Positions 53,711-61,805 of a stretch of DNA of 64,000 nucleotides are shown here, piece by piece. This stretch comes from Shewanella kaireitica (lineage in GTDB: Bacteria > Pseudomonadota > Gammaproteobacteria > Enterobacterales > Shewanellaceae), in assembly GCF_023284045.1 (NCBI RefSeq), contig NZ_JAKIKQ010000004.1, positions 248,001-312,000 of the forward strand, in the 5' to 3' direction. Every line of letters begins with the position of its first letter. Positions within the stretch are counted from its first letter, which is position 1. Made by a program: the position numbers and the translations under genes. The notes beneath the pieces are model-generated. The model was not told the DNA's origin and did no database searches. It was given only the letters and a program-made list of their open reading frames with translations.

Positions 53711-54229
53711 ATGGCAGAAGAAGAATCATTAGAGCTTGAAGTCAGTGACAAGCCGAAAAGTAAGAAGAAGTTAGTGCTATTTGGCAGCATTGCAGCGGTA
53801 CTGATCATTATTATTGCAGCAACACTATGGTTGCTATTAAGTGGCGATGATACCGCTGAGCGGACGGGCAATGAAGAGGTGGTTGCCGAAAAAAATCTGT
53901 CGGATAAAAGGGAAGCCTTTTACGCGGCAATGCCACGCCCGTTTCTGTTTAACTTACCAGGCAACGGTCGTACTCGGCTCGTCGAAATCAAAGTACAGTT
54001 AATGGTGCGTGGTAAAGATGATGATGTGTTGATTAAAAAGCATATCCCATTAATTGAAGATGCCTTACTGACCACCTTTAGCGGTGCGGATGTGCAGAAA
54101 CTCAGTACCTTAGCAGGTAAAGATGAGCTGCGACTTTTAGCATTACTCAATGTACAAAATACTCTGCAACCAATTATTGGTCGTAAAGTCGTTGAAAAAG
54201 TATTATTTACCGGCTTTGTAATGCAGTAA
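53711..54229 (+). CDS. fliL: Flagellar basal-body-associated protein FliL
   Basis: A 172-residue single-pass inner-membrane protein (E. coli 154). The charged N-terminus has KPKSKKK, a transmembrane helix lies at about 22-44, and the periplasmic domain contains PFLFNLPGNGRTRLVEIKVQLMVRG and the C-terminal VVEKVLFTGFVMQ. It rings the stator units and supports torque. It lies 92 bases after fliK and 55 before fliM. Confidence 0.94.
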   Translation: MAEEESLELEVSDKPKSKKKLVLFGSIAAVLIIIIAATLWLLLSGDDTAERTGNEEVVAEKNLSDKREAFYAAMPRPFLFNLPGNGRTRLVEIKVQLMVRGKDDDVLIKKHIPLIEDALLTTFSGADVQKLSTLAGKDELRLLALLNVQNTLQPIIGRKVVEKVLFTGFVMQ

Positions 54230-54284
54230 ATTTACACGGCTCTTTTTGTAAACCAAACGTTTTTATATAGGCAAAGGCAATATC

Positions 54285-55313
54285 GTGAGTGATTTATTAA
54301 GCCAAGACGAAATTGATGCGCTACTACACGGTGTAGATGACGTCGAAGAGGACATGATAGAGGACGGCGAGCTTGATGCCCGTTCCTATGATTTCTCTTC
54401 GCAAGACCGTATTGTGCGTGGCCGAATGCCAACGCTGGAGATTGTTAACGAGCGTTTTGCTCGCCACTTGCGAATCAGCATGTTTAACATGATGCGCCGT
54501 GCGGCCGAAGTGTCAATTAACGGCGTACAAATGCTCAAATTCGGTGAGTACGTGCACACTCTTTTTGTGCCGACAAGCTTAAACATGGTGCGCTTTAGTC
54601 CATTAAAAGGGACCGCGCTTATTACCATGGAAGCAAGGCTTGTGTTTATTTTAGTGGACAACTTCTTTGGTGGCGATGGACGTTTTCATGCCAAGATTGA
54701 GGGACGAGAATTTACTCCCACTGAACGCAGAATTGTGCAACTGCTGCTTAAAATTATCTTTGAAGATTATAAAGAAGCTTGGGCGCCGGTGATGGATGTT
54801 GAGTTCGATTATCTCGACTCTGAAGTCAACCCAGCGATGGCGAATATCGTGAGTCCAACCGAAGTGGTCGTGGTCAGTTCATTCCATATCGAAGTCGATG
54901 GTGGCGGTGGTGATTTCCACATCACTATGCCGTATTCGATGATCGAACCTATTCGAGAGCTGCTCGATGCTGGTGTACAAAGTGATACGCAAGATACTGA
55001 TATGCGCTGGTCGCAGGCACTACGAGACGAGATCATGGATGTTGATGTTGGGATCGACGCGACCGTTGTAGAACATCAGGTGACATTACGTGACGTGCTT
55101 GAGTTTAAGGCTGGGGATGTGATCCCTGTTGAGCTGCCTGAACACATTATTTTGAAAGTTGAAGATCTACCCACTTATCGTTGTAAGATGGGGAAAACTA
55201 AAGAGAATCTTGCATTAAAGATTTGTGAACAAATACAAAGACCAGAAACGGTTAAGTCGGAACTGCAGTTGGTTACCCATAAAGGTAAGCCACGCGAACG
55301 CTCTGAGATATAA
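54285..55313 (+). CDS. fliM: Flagellar motor switch protein FliM
   Basis: A 342-residue protein (E. coli 334). The N-terminal SDLLSQDEIDALL motif binds phospho-CheY. The middle domain has RFARHLRISMFNMMRRAAEVSI and the GGDGRFHAKIEGREFTPTERRI block. The C-terminal SpoA domain binds FliN. It starts with GTG at 54285, with AAAGG upstream. Twelve bases separate it from fliN. Confidence 0.97.
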   Translation: MSDLLSQDEIDALLHGVDDVEEDMIEDGELDARSYDFSSQDRIVRGRMPTLEIVNERFARHLRISMFNMMRRAAEVSINGVQMLKFGEYVHTLFVPTSLNMVRFSPLKGTALITMEARLVFILVDNFFGGDGRFHAKIEGREFTPTERRIVQLLLKIIFEDYKEAWAPVMDVEFDYLDSEVNPAMANIVSPTEVVVVSSFHIEVDGGGGDFHITMPYSMIEPIRELLDAGVQSDTQDTDMRWSQALRDEIMDVDVGIDATVVEHQVTLRDVLEFKAGDVIPVELPEHIILKVEDLPTYRCKMGKTKENLALKICEQIQRPETVKSELQLVTHKGKPRERSEI

Positions 55314-55325
55314 GGTGATAAGTAA

Positions 55326-55706
55326 ATGAGTACAGATACAGGTGATGACTGGGCTGCAGCAATGGCAGAGCAAGCAATTGAAGAGGCACAAGCTGTAGAG
55401 CTAGATGAATTTAGCAGCGATGCCGCGCCACTAAGCGAAGAAGAAGCATCAAAACTTGATGCGATTATGGATATCCCTGTCACCATTTCAATGGAAGTGG
55501 GTCGCAGTTTTATCAATATTCGTAATCTACTGCAGTTAAACCAAGGCTCGGTTGTAGAACTTGATCGTGTTGCAGGTGAACCTCTCGATGTGATGGTTAA
55601 TGGCACCTTAATCGCTCATGGTGAAGTGGTTGTTGTTAACGACAAATTCGGTATTCGTTTAACCGACGTTATCAGTCAGACTGAGCGTATCAAAAAGCTT
55701 AAATAA
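55326..55706 (+). CDS. fliN: Flagellar motor switch protein FliN
   Basis: A 126-residue protein (E. coli 137). A variable acidic N-terminus precedes the SpoA domain: IMDIPVTISMEVGRSFINIRNLLQLNQGSVVELDRVAGEPLDVMVNGTLIAHGEVVVVNDKFGIRLTDV. It builds the base of the C ring and docks FliH. It lies between fliM and fliO in the standard order. Confidence 0.97.
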   Translation: MSTDTGDDWAAAMAEQAIEEAQAVELDEFSSDAAPLSEEEASKLDAIMDIPVTISMEVGRSFINIRNLLQLNQGSVVELDRVAGEPLDVMVNGTLIAHGEVVVVNDKFGIRLTDVISQTERIKKLK

Positions 55707-55717
55707 AGGGATTAGCA

Positions 55718-56092
55718 ATGAGTTTTCAGCTTGCATTAGCTAGTCTTGGCACGGTTGCCGCAACTGCGGAAAAATCGGCAGCGCCTTCAAGTGTTGCCAC
55801 ACTTGCCAGTATGGTCGGAGGGCTGATTGTTGTCCTGCTATTAATTTTTGCTCTTGCTTATATGGTGAAACGACTTAATTTGGTACCCAGCAGCCAAGGT
55901 GTGTTGAAAACACTGGCTGTTACACCACTGGGCCAAAAAGAGAAGCTAGTACTCGTAGAAGTTGACGGGCAACAGTATTTACTTGGGGTTACCCCGCACC
56001 AAGTTAATTTAGTTGATAAGCTTAGTGATCCCGTTGAGATCTCCACTGACTCCTTTGCGAGTCGTTTACGTCAAGCGAAGTCGTCCCGATGA
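55718..56092 (+). CDS. fliO: Flagellar export assembly protein FliO
   Basis: A 124-residue inner-membrane protein (E. coli 121). A short periplasmic N-terminus, one transmembrane helix (about 28-50) and a small cytoplasmic domain with [37 protein letters not shown] match FliO. It helps assemble the FliP ring. Its end overlaps fliP by four bases (ATGA). Confidence 0.95.
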   Translation: MSFQLALASLGTVAATAEKSAAPSSVATLASMVGGLIVVLLLIFALAYMVKRLNLVPSSQGVLKTLAVTPLGQKEKLVLVEVDGQQYLLGVTPHQVNLVDKLSDPVEISTDSFASRLRQAKSSR

Positions 56093-56838
56093 TAAAATGG
56101 ATTGTGTTATTTGGCGGCCTCGCGCTGTCATTAATATCCCCTACAGTGTTAGCTGAAACGGGAATTTTACCTGCAGTAACTGTATCAACGGGCGCTGATG
56201 GTTCTACGCAGTATTCGGTAACCATGCAGATTTTACTGCTGATGACCGCGCTGAGTTTTATCCCTGCAGCTGTCATTATGTTGACCTCGTTTACCCGTAT
56301 TATTGTGGTTTTGTCGATTTTGCGTCAAGCAATCGGTTTACAGCAAGCTCCCTCGAATCAGATCTTAATCGGCATTAGTATGTTCATGACATTTTTTATT
56401 ATGTCTCCGGTATTCGATAAGATTTATGAACAAGCGGTCAAACCTTATATTGAGCAGGGAATGCCTATTCAGGATGCTTTTAATACAGGTAAAGGGCCGC
56501 TGAAAGATTTCATGCTATCCCAAACTCGGTTAACTGATTTAGATACCTTTATCGAAATTTCCGGATACCAAAATATCAATGAACCGGAAGATGCGCCAAT
56601 GAGCGTGATTATTCCAGCTTTCATAACCAGTGAACTGAAAACAGCATTCCAGATAGGCTTTATGCTATTCGTGCCATTTTTGGTGTTAGATTTAGTGGTC
56701 GCCAGTATCTTGATGGCGATGGGTATGATGATGTTATCGCCTATGATTGTCTCTTTGCCGTTTAAGATCATGCTATTCGTACTTGTTGACGGGTGGAGTT
56801 TAGTGATGGGCACGTTAGCTAACAGTTTTGGGTTGTAG
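56089..56838 (+). CDS. fliP: Flagellar export gate protein FliP
   Basis: A 249-residue membrane protein (E. coli 245) with a cleavable signal peptide (about 1-22) and four further hydrophobic segments. Family blocks include [54 protein letters not shown] and [42 protein letters not shown]. It forms the core of the export pore with FliQ and FliR. It lies seven bases before fliQ. Confidence 0.97.
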   Translation: MIKWIVLFGGLALSLISPTVLAETGILPAVTVSTGADGSTQYSVTMQILLLMTALSFIPAAVIMLTSFTRIIVVLSILRQAIGLQQAPSNQILIGISMFMTFFIMSPVFDKIYEQAVKPYIEQGMPIQDAFNTGKGPLKDFMLSQTRLTDLDTFIEISGYQNINEPEDAPMSVIIPAFITSELKTAFQIGFMLFVPFLVLDLVVASILMAMGMMMLSPMIVSLPFKIMLFVLVDGWSLVMGTLANSFGL

Positions 56839-56845
56839 GTAGCGT

Positions 56846-57115
56846 ATGACTCCTGAAGCACTGATTGATATTTTTAGAGAAGCCTTAGCGGTTATTGTGA
56901 CGATCGTTTCAATGATCATTGTGCCAGGGCTGATTGTTGGCTTGATTGTGGCGGTATTTCAGGCGGCAACTTCAATTAACGAGCAAACATTAAGTTTCCT
57001 ACCGCGCCTGCTAACAACTCTTTTAGGCTTAATGCTGATGGGCCATCTGCTGGTACAAACGATGATGGAGTTTTTTATGCAGATGGTCAATATGATCCCT
57101 CAGGTCATCGGTTGA
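56846..57115 (+). CDS. fliQ: Flagellar export gate protein FliQ
   Basis: An 89-residue two-helix membrane protein (E. coli 89). PEALIDIFREALAVIVTIVSMIIVPGLIVGLIVAVFQAATSINEQTLSFLPRL matches the family strongly. It packs around the FliP-FliR core. An unusual 67-base gap follows before fliR. Confidence 0.97.
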   Translation: MTPEALIDIFREALAVIVTIVSMIIVPGLIVGLIVAVFQAATSINEQTLSFLPRLLTTLLGLMLMGHLLVQTMMEFFMQMVNMIPQVIG

Positions 57116-57182
57116 TCATGCTATTGCAACTGTCTGAACGGCCTCTGTTACAGCATCAGCATTCAAGCACTGTGCTGTAATT

Positions 57183-57983
57183 ATGAATATCTTACTTGAT
57201 ACCATAATGGGTGGGATTGCTGGCTACATGTGGCCATTAACACGGATCTCCAGCATGTTTATGGTGATGGCGGTATTTGGTGCTAATACCACTCCGTCGC
57301 GGGTTAGATTGTTGTTATCTCTGACTGTCACAGCTGCCGTAGTGCCAGTGCTACCGCCAATGCCTGATATAGAGCTATTCTCCTTGAGCGCCGTGTTTGT
57401 CACCTTTCAGCAGATCATCATTGGCGTTTCCATGGGTTTTTCAACCTTGCTGTTAATGCAGACGTTTGTGTTAACCGGGCAGATCATCGGTATGCAGACC
57501 AGTCTAGGTTTCGCCTCCATGATAGACCCAGGTTCCGGACAACAAACACCAGTCGTTGCTAACTTCTTTCTTTTGCTCACAACCATGATATTTTTGGCGG
57601 TAGATGGGCATCTAATATTAATCAAAATGGTGGTGGCGAGTTTTGATTCAATTCCTGTATCAATGGAAGGTCTGAGCCTCGCAAGTTATCGTATGTTTAC
57701 CGAATTTGTCGGTTATATGTTTGGCGCTGCGCTGACCATGTCGCTATCGGCCATCGTGGCGCTATTGACGATCAACCTCTCTTTTGGGGTAATGACGCGT
57801 GCTTCACCACAGCTGAATATTTTTGCCATTGGTTTCCCTGTAACCATGGTTAGTGGCTTGTTTATCCTGTGGTTAACATTGACCCCAATCATGGCTCACT
57901 TTGATGAAGTGTGGCGTGAGGTGCAAATTCTGCTATGTAATGTTCTTGAACTACAGTGCAGCTTAGATGGTGCACTTAATTGA
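57183..57983 (+). CDS. fliR: Flagellar export gate protein FliR
   Basis: A 266-residue polytopic membrane protein (E. coli 261) with about six hydrophobic segments. The start MNILLDTIMGGIAGYMWPLTRISSMFMVM and the block MQTFVLTGQIIGMQTSLGFASMIDPGSGQQTPVVANFFLLLTTMIFLAVDGH are typical. It closes the export-gate helix. The N-terminus aligns with family proteins, so nothing appears to be missing despite the gap upstream. Confidence 0.97.
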   Translation: MNILLDTIMGGIAGYMWPLTRISSMFMVMAVFGANTTPSRVRLLLSLTVTAAVVPVLPPMPDIELFSLSAVFVTFQQIIIGVSMGFSTLLLMQTFVLTGQIIGMQTSLGFASMIDPGSGQQTPVVANFFLLLTTMIFLAVDGHLILIKMVVASFDSIPVSMEGLSLASYRMFTEFVGYMFGAALTMSLSAIVALLTINLSFGVMTRASPQLNIFAIGFPVTMVSGLFILWLTLTPIMAHFDEVWREVQILLCNVLELQCSLDGALN

Positions 57984-58040
57984 TGTTATTGCTGACGAAA
58001 TTTATCTTAGCCATATCTCAAGTCATGATGGAGGGCTGTC

Positions 58041-59174
58041 ATGGCTGAAAATGACAGTAGCCAAGAAAAAACAGAGGAAGCAACCTCCAGAAAGTTGCAA
58101 CAGGCTAAAGATAAAGGTCAGGTTGCACGCTCCAAAGATTTAGGAACCTCAGCCGTTCTTATTGCCGCTTCAGTTGGGCTTGTTATGACCGGGCCAAGCA
58201 TTGCGAAAGCGATGCACACCATTATGACCAACCTATTTACCTTAACCCGTGATGAGATCTTTGATACTCGGCAGATGATGAATATCTGGAGCATGGTGGG
58301 CAGTGAATTAGCAGCGCCTTTGCTAGGTTTTATCTTATTACTCGCTGTGATTGCCTTTGCTGGTAACGTGGCGTTGGGGGGGATGTCTTTTTCTGCCAAA
58401 GCCTGTATGCCCAAACCGAGCAAAATGAGCCCTGTTGCAGGTCTAAAGCGTATGTTTGGCGTACAAGCTGTGGTTGAACTCACCAAAGGTATTGCTAAGT
58501 TTTCGGTGGTAGCGATTACCGCCTTTCTAGTTTTGAAAATATATTTGAATGATATTTTAATGTTGTCTCAAGATCATCTTCCCGGCAATATTTATCATGC
58601 ATTAGATCTGGTTTCATGGATTTTCATCTTACTGTGTGCATCGACGTTTATTATTGTTGCTATCGATGTACCTTATCAAATTTGGCATCACGCCAAACAG
58701 TTAAAGATGACTAAGCAAGAAGTTAAAGATGAATACAAAGATACCGAAGGTAAGCCCGAAGTTAAGGGGCGTATTCGTCAGTTACAACAAGAGATGGCAC
58801 AAAGGCGAATGATGGGCGAGGTGCCTAATGCTGATGTCATCGTGGTTAACCCTGAACATTATGCAGTGGCGGTCAAATATGATGCTGCTAAATCAACTGC
58901 ACCGTTCGTGGTGGCTAAAGGGGTGGATGAAGTGGCCTTTAAAATCCGCGAAATTGCCCGAGAACATGATGTAGCTATTGTAACTGCACCGCCTTTAGCC
59001 CGTGCTATTTACCATACCACCAAAATAGATCAAGAGATCCCTGAAGGGCTATTTACTGCGGTAGCGCAAGTGCTTGCCTATGTATTTCAATTGCGTCAGT
59101 ACCAAAAAGGTAAAGGCCGCCGCCCCAATGCTATTCCAACAAAGCAACCCATTCCTGATGAGCTAAAATACTGA
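58041..59174 (+). CDS. flhB: Flagellar export switch protein FlhB
   Basis: A 377-residue protein (E. coli 382). The N-terminal signature (SSQEKTEEATSRKLQQAKDKGQVARSKDL) and four transmembrane helices are followed by a cytoplasmic domain with the autocleavage site NPEH (N270-P271-E272-H273). The canonical motif is NPTH, and Asn and Pro, which carry the cleavage chemistry, are intact. It changes export from hook to filament substrates after a signal from FliK. Probably the last gene of the fliK operon. Confidence 0.96.
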   Translation: MAENDSSQEKTEEATSRKLQQAKDKGQVARSKDLGTSAVLIAASVGLVMTGPSIAKAMHTIMTNLFTLTRDEIFDTRQMMNIWSMVGSELAAPLLGFILLLAVIAFAGNVALGGMSFSAKACMPKPSKMSPVAGLKRMFGVQAVVELTKGIAKFSVVAITAFLVLKIYLNDILMLSQDHLPGNIYHALDLVSWIFILLCASTFIIVAIDVPYQIWHHAKQLKMTKQEVKDEYKDTEGKPEVKGRIRQLQQEMAQRRMMGEVPNADVIVVNPEHYAVAVKYDAAKSTAPFVVAKGVDEVAFKIREIAREHDVAIVTAPPLARAIYHTTKIDQEIPEGLFTAVAQVLAYVFQLRQYQKGKGRRPNAIPTKQPIPDELKY

Positions 59175-59362
59175 GCAGGCCATCAAATTATAGGCTTGAG
59201 ATTACGGCCTTGTAATGAAGTCTCATTTTAAAGCTTGAAGTGTATAATAAATAAGCACTTACTTGGCTTTCCATTCTTTGCTTATTCTTTTCAGGTTATA
59301 GTGTGCACGCTCTACAATGTGAGCAGGTCGTCTCTATTGGTTTTGTTACTGGCTAATGTTTT

Positions 59363-59629
59363 ATACCAATTGCATTAAAATTTTGACCATTCAGCGGGAA
59401 TTCAAAACGCTGTAGGCAAGTAATGGGATTTGAGCTAATAGTTATTCTATATCCAAATCTCATAGCGAAGCATACAGTGTTTTGAAACCCGCACTGCGTG
59501 AGCCGCTCAGTCTTTCCACTTCTGCTTTGCATTGGCTTAAAAGGGAATAACCATTTCTTTACCAATGCGCTTTGAATTGAAAAGACTGAGGGGCTCTGAA
59601 CTGGTCAAATACTTAATGCAATTGGTATT
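59363..59629. mobile_element. MITE-like element with nested hairpins
   Basis: Exact 16-bp terminal inverted repeats: ATACCAATTGCATTAA (59363-59378) and its reverse complement (59614-59629). Similarity continues inwards through TTGACCA. Inside are two more inverted pairs: TTCAAAACGCTGTA (59401-59414) with TACAGTGTTTTGAA (59473-59486), and CTCAGTCTTT (59506-59515) with AAAGACTGAG (59582-59591). The element is about 267 bases, has no coding capacity and should fold into a branched structure. I could not define a target duplication with confidence. Confidence 0.85.
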
Positions 59630-59640
59630 AATACAACTTT

Positions 59641-59657
59641 TGGTACTAAATTTGCAG
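59641..59657 (+). promoter_or_regulatory. Candidate sigma-54 promoter for flhA
   Basis: TGGTACTAAATTTGCAG: GG (59642-59643), ten bases, GC (59654-59655), with a TTTGC -12. The -24 half is TGGTAC instead of TGGCAC. It is about 38 bases before the flhA ATG and only about 12 bases after the MITE end. Confidence 0.72.
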
Positions 59658-59694
59658 TACAGCCAATAGGCGTCAAAGATTGGACTTAGGGTGA

Positions 59695-61794
59695 ATGGAA
59701 TTTAACGCAAGACTTGGGCAATTAAAACAATTAAAGCCCGCACATTTTAAAGGAGTGGGTACCCCTTTACTGGTTTTAGCCGCACTGGCTATGATCATTT
59801 TACCCATGCCTGCCTTTCTGCTGGATATTCTGTTTGCTTTCAATATCGCCCTTGCATTAGTTGTGCTACTTGTTGCTATCTATAGTGACCGGCCGTTAGA
59901 TTTCGCCGCTTTTCCCAGTGTATTGTTAGTTGCCACATTGCTGCGACTAGCACTAAACGTAGCCTCCACCCGCGTTGTATTGCTAGAAGGTCATAATGGC
60001 GGTGACGCTGCAGGTAAAGTGATTGAGGCGTTTGGCTCGGTAGTGATTGGTGGTAATTATGCTGTTGGCCTAGTGGTATTTTTAATCCTAATTATCATTA
60101 ACTTCGCAGTAGTTACTAAAGGTGCTGGGCGTATCTCTGAAGTTAGTGCTCGCTTTACCCTTGATGCGATGCCAGGTAAACAGATGGCTATTGATGCCGA
60201 TTTGAATGCAGGGCTGCTTAGTCAAGAGGAAGCGCGTGCAAGACGCGCCGAGGTAACCCGTGAAGCTGATTTTTATGGTGCGATGGACGGTGCTTCAAAA
60301 TTTGTAAAAGGTGATGCAATTGCAGGGATATTAATCTTGGTGATTAACATTCTTGGCGGTTTCGTCATTGGTATGGCTCAGCATGGGCTTAGTTTTTCCG
60401 ATGCTATTGAGATTTATACGCTACTGACCATTGGTGATGGTCTTGTTGCACAAATACCTGGTCTTTTATTATCAATCGCCGCCGCCTTAATGGTGACTCG
60501 TCAAAATGAATCTGGCGATATGGGCGAAATGATGATGAGTCAGATGTTTGACAGCCCGAAGGCTCTGGCCATTGCTGCAGCAGTGATGTTTGTGATGGGC
60601 ATAGTGCCTGGTATGCCTCATTTTGTGTTTTTATCACTGGCGGCTATTGCCGGAGCCTCAGCCTATTTCATTAACAAGAAGAAAGAGACTGACCGAGAAC
60701 GTGCCTTGGAACTGGCTAAATCTGGACCTGTCGAAAAACGTGATGCCCAACCTAAAGAGCTTAGCTGGGACGATGTTCAACACGTTGACACAATTGGCCT
60801 TGAAGTGGGTTATCGCTTGATCCCACTCGTTGATAAAGGCCAAGGCGGCGAACTGCTTGGCAGAATTAAAGGGGTGCGTAAGAAGTTATCTCAAGAACTG
60901 GGTTTCTTGGTGCCAGCGGTGCATATTCGTGACAATTTAGACTTGTCGCCAAATGCATATCGGATCTCGCTAATGGGGGTTTCCTCTGGTGAAGGTGAAA
61001 TTCGTCACGATTGCGAGCTTGCGATCAATCCAGGTCAAGTATTCGGTAAGTTAGAAGGTATCGAAACCACCGATCCTGCTTTTGGTTTGGAAGCGGTATG
61101 GATTGCTCCAGAGCTCAGAGAGCATGCTCAGACCTTAGGTTACACAGTTGTAGACTCTGCGACGGTAGTGGCCACTCACATCAGTCAATTACTGACTAAT
61201 AATGCCTCCAAGTTACTCGGTTACGAAGAGGTGCAGCAGTTACTAGATATGCTCGCTAAGAGTTCGCCGAAATTGGTTGATGGCTTTATCCCTGATGTTA
61301 TGCCGCTTGGCACAGTGGTTAAGGTCATGCAGAACCTGCTTAATGAAGGCGTATCGATTCGAGATATGAAGACCATAGTGCAGACATTATTAGAGTACGG
61401 ACCTAAGAGTGCCGATACCGAAGTGCTCACTGCAGCTGTGCGAATAGCCTTAAAGAGAATGATCGTTCAAGAGATCAGCGGGCCTGAACTCGAGATCCCT
61501 GTCATTACTTTGGCGCCAGAGTTGGAACAGATGTTGCATCAGTCTATGCAAGCAACTGGAGGTGACGGTCCTAATATTGAGCCAAGCCTTGCAGAGCGTA
61601 TGCAAAAGTCACTGGTTGATGCCACACAGCGCCAAGAAATGGTCGGTCAACCAGCAATTTTATTAACATCAGGCATGCTACGTTCAACATTATCAAGATT
61701 TGTTAAGCATACGATTCCAAACCTGAGGGTGATCTCCTATCAAGAGGTACCTGATGAGAAACAGATACGCATCGTATCCGCTGTTGGACAGTAG
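59695..61794 (+). CDS. flhA: Flagellar export gate protein FlhA
   Basis: A 699-residue protein (E. coli 692). Eight hydrophobic segments lie in the first 330 residues, with the FHIPEP-type signature (LLRLALNVASTRVVLLEGHNGGDAAGKVIEAFG) and the conserved loop GAGRISEVSARFTLDAMPGKQMAIDADLNAGL. The large cytoplasmic domain forms the nonameric docking ring for chaperone-substrate complexes. AGGG lies close to the ATG. It is followed by flhF after eleven bases, and flhG comes next. Confidence 0.97.
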   Translation: MEFNARLGQLKQLKPAHFKGVGTPLLVLAALAMIILPMPAFLLDILFAFNIALALVVLLVAIYSDRPLDFAAFPSVLLVATLLRLALNVASTRVVLLEGHNGGDAAGKVIEAFGSVVIGGNYAVGLVVFLILIIINFAVVTKGAGRISEVSARFTLDAMPGKQMAIDADLNAGLLSQEEARARRAEVTREADFYGAMDGASKFVKGDAIAGILILVINILGGFVIGMAQHGLSFSDAIEIYTLLTIGDGLVAQIPGLLLSIAAALMVTRQNESGDMGEMMMSQMFDSPKALAIAAAVMFVMGIVPGMPHFVFLSLAAIAGASAYFINKKKETDRERALELAKSGPVEKRDAQPKELSWDDVQHVDTIGLEVGYRLIPLVDKGQGGELLGRIKGVRKKLSQELGFLVPAVHIRDNLDLSPNAYRISLMGVSSGEGEIRHDCELAINPGQVFGKLEGIETTDPAFGLEAVWIAPELREHAQTLGYTVVDSATVVATHISQLLTNNASKLLGYEEVQQLLDMLAKSSPKLVDGFIPDVMPLGTVVKVMQNLLNEGVSIRDMKTIVQTLLEYGPKSADTEVLTAAVRIALKRMIVQEISGPELEIPVITLAPELEQMLHQSMQATGGDGPNIEPSLAERMQKSLVDATQRQEMVGQPAILLTSGMLRSTLSRFVKHTIPNLRVISYQEVPDEKQIRIVSAVGQ

Positions 61795-61805
61795 AGGGCG
61801 AATAA

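Larger units (their letters stand above)
59175..59694. other. Intergenic region flhB-flhA with inserted MITE
   Basis: A 520-base gap, of which 59363-59629 is a MITE-like element. The first 188 bases show no recognised feature. The flhA promoter lies at 59641-59657, directly after the element. No gene was recognised. Confidence 0.75.

Noticed and set aside
59353..59565. 70-codon minus-strand open frame
   Set aside because: It lies within the MITE, whose inverted repeats give random frames. There is no ribosome binding site and no protein-like composition.
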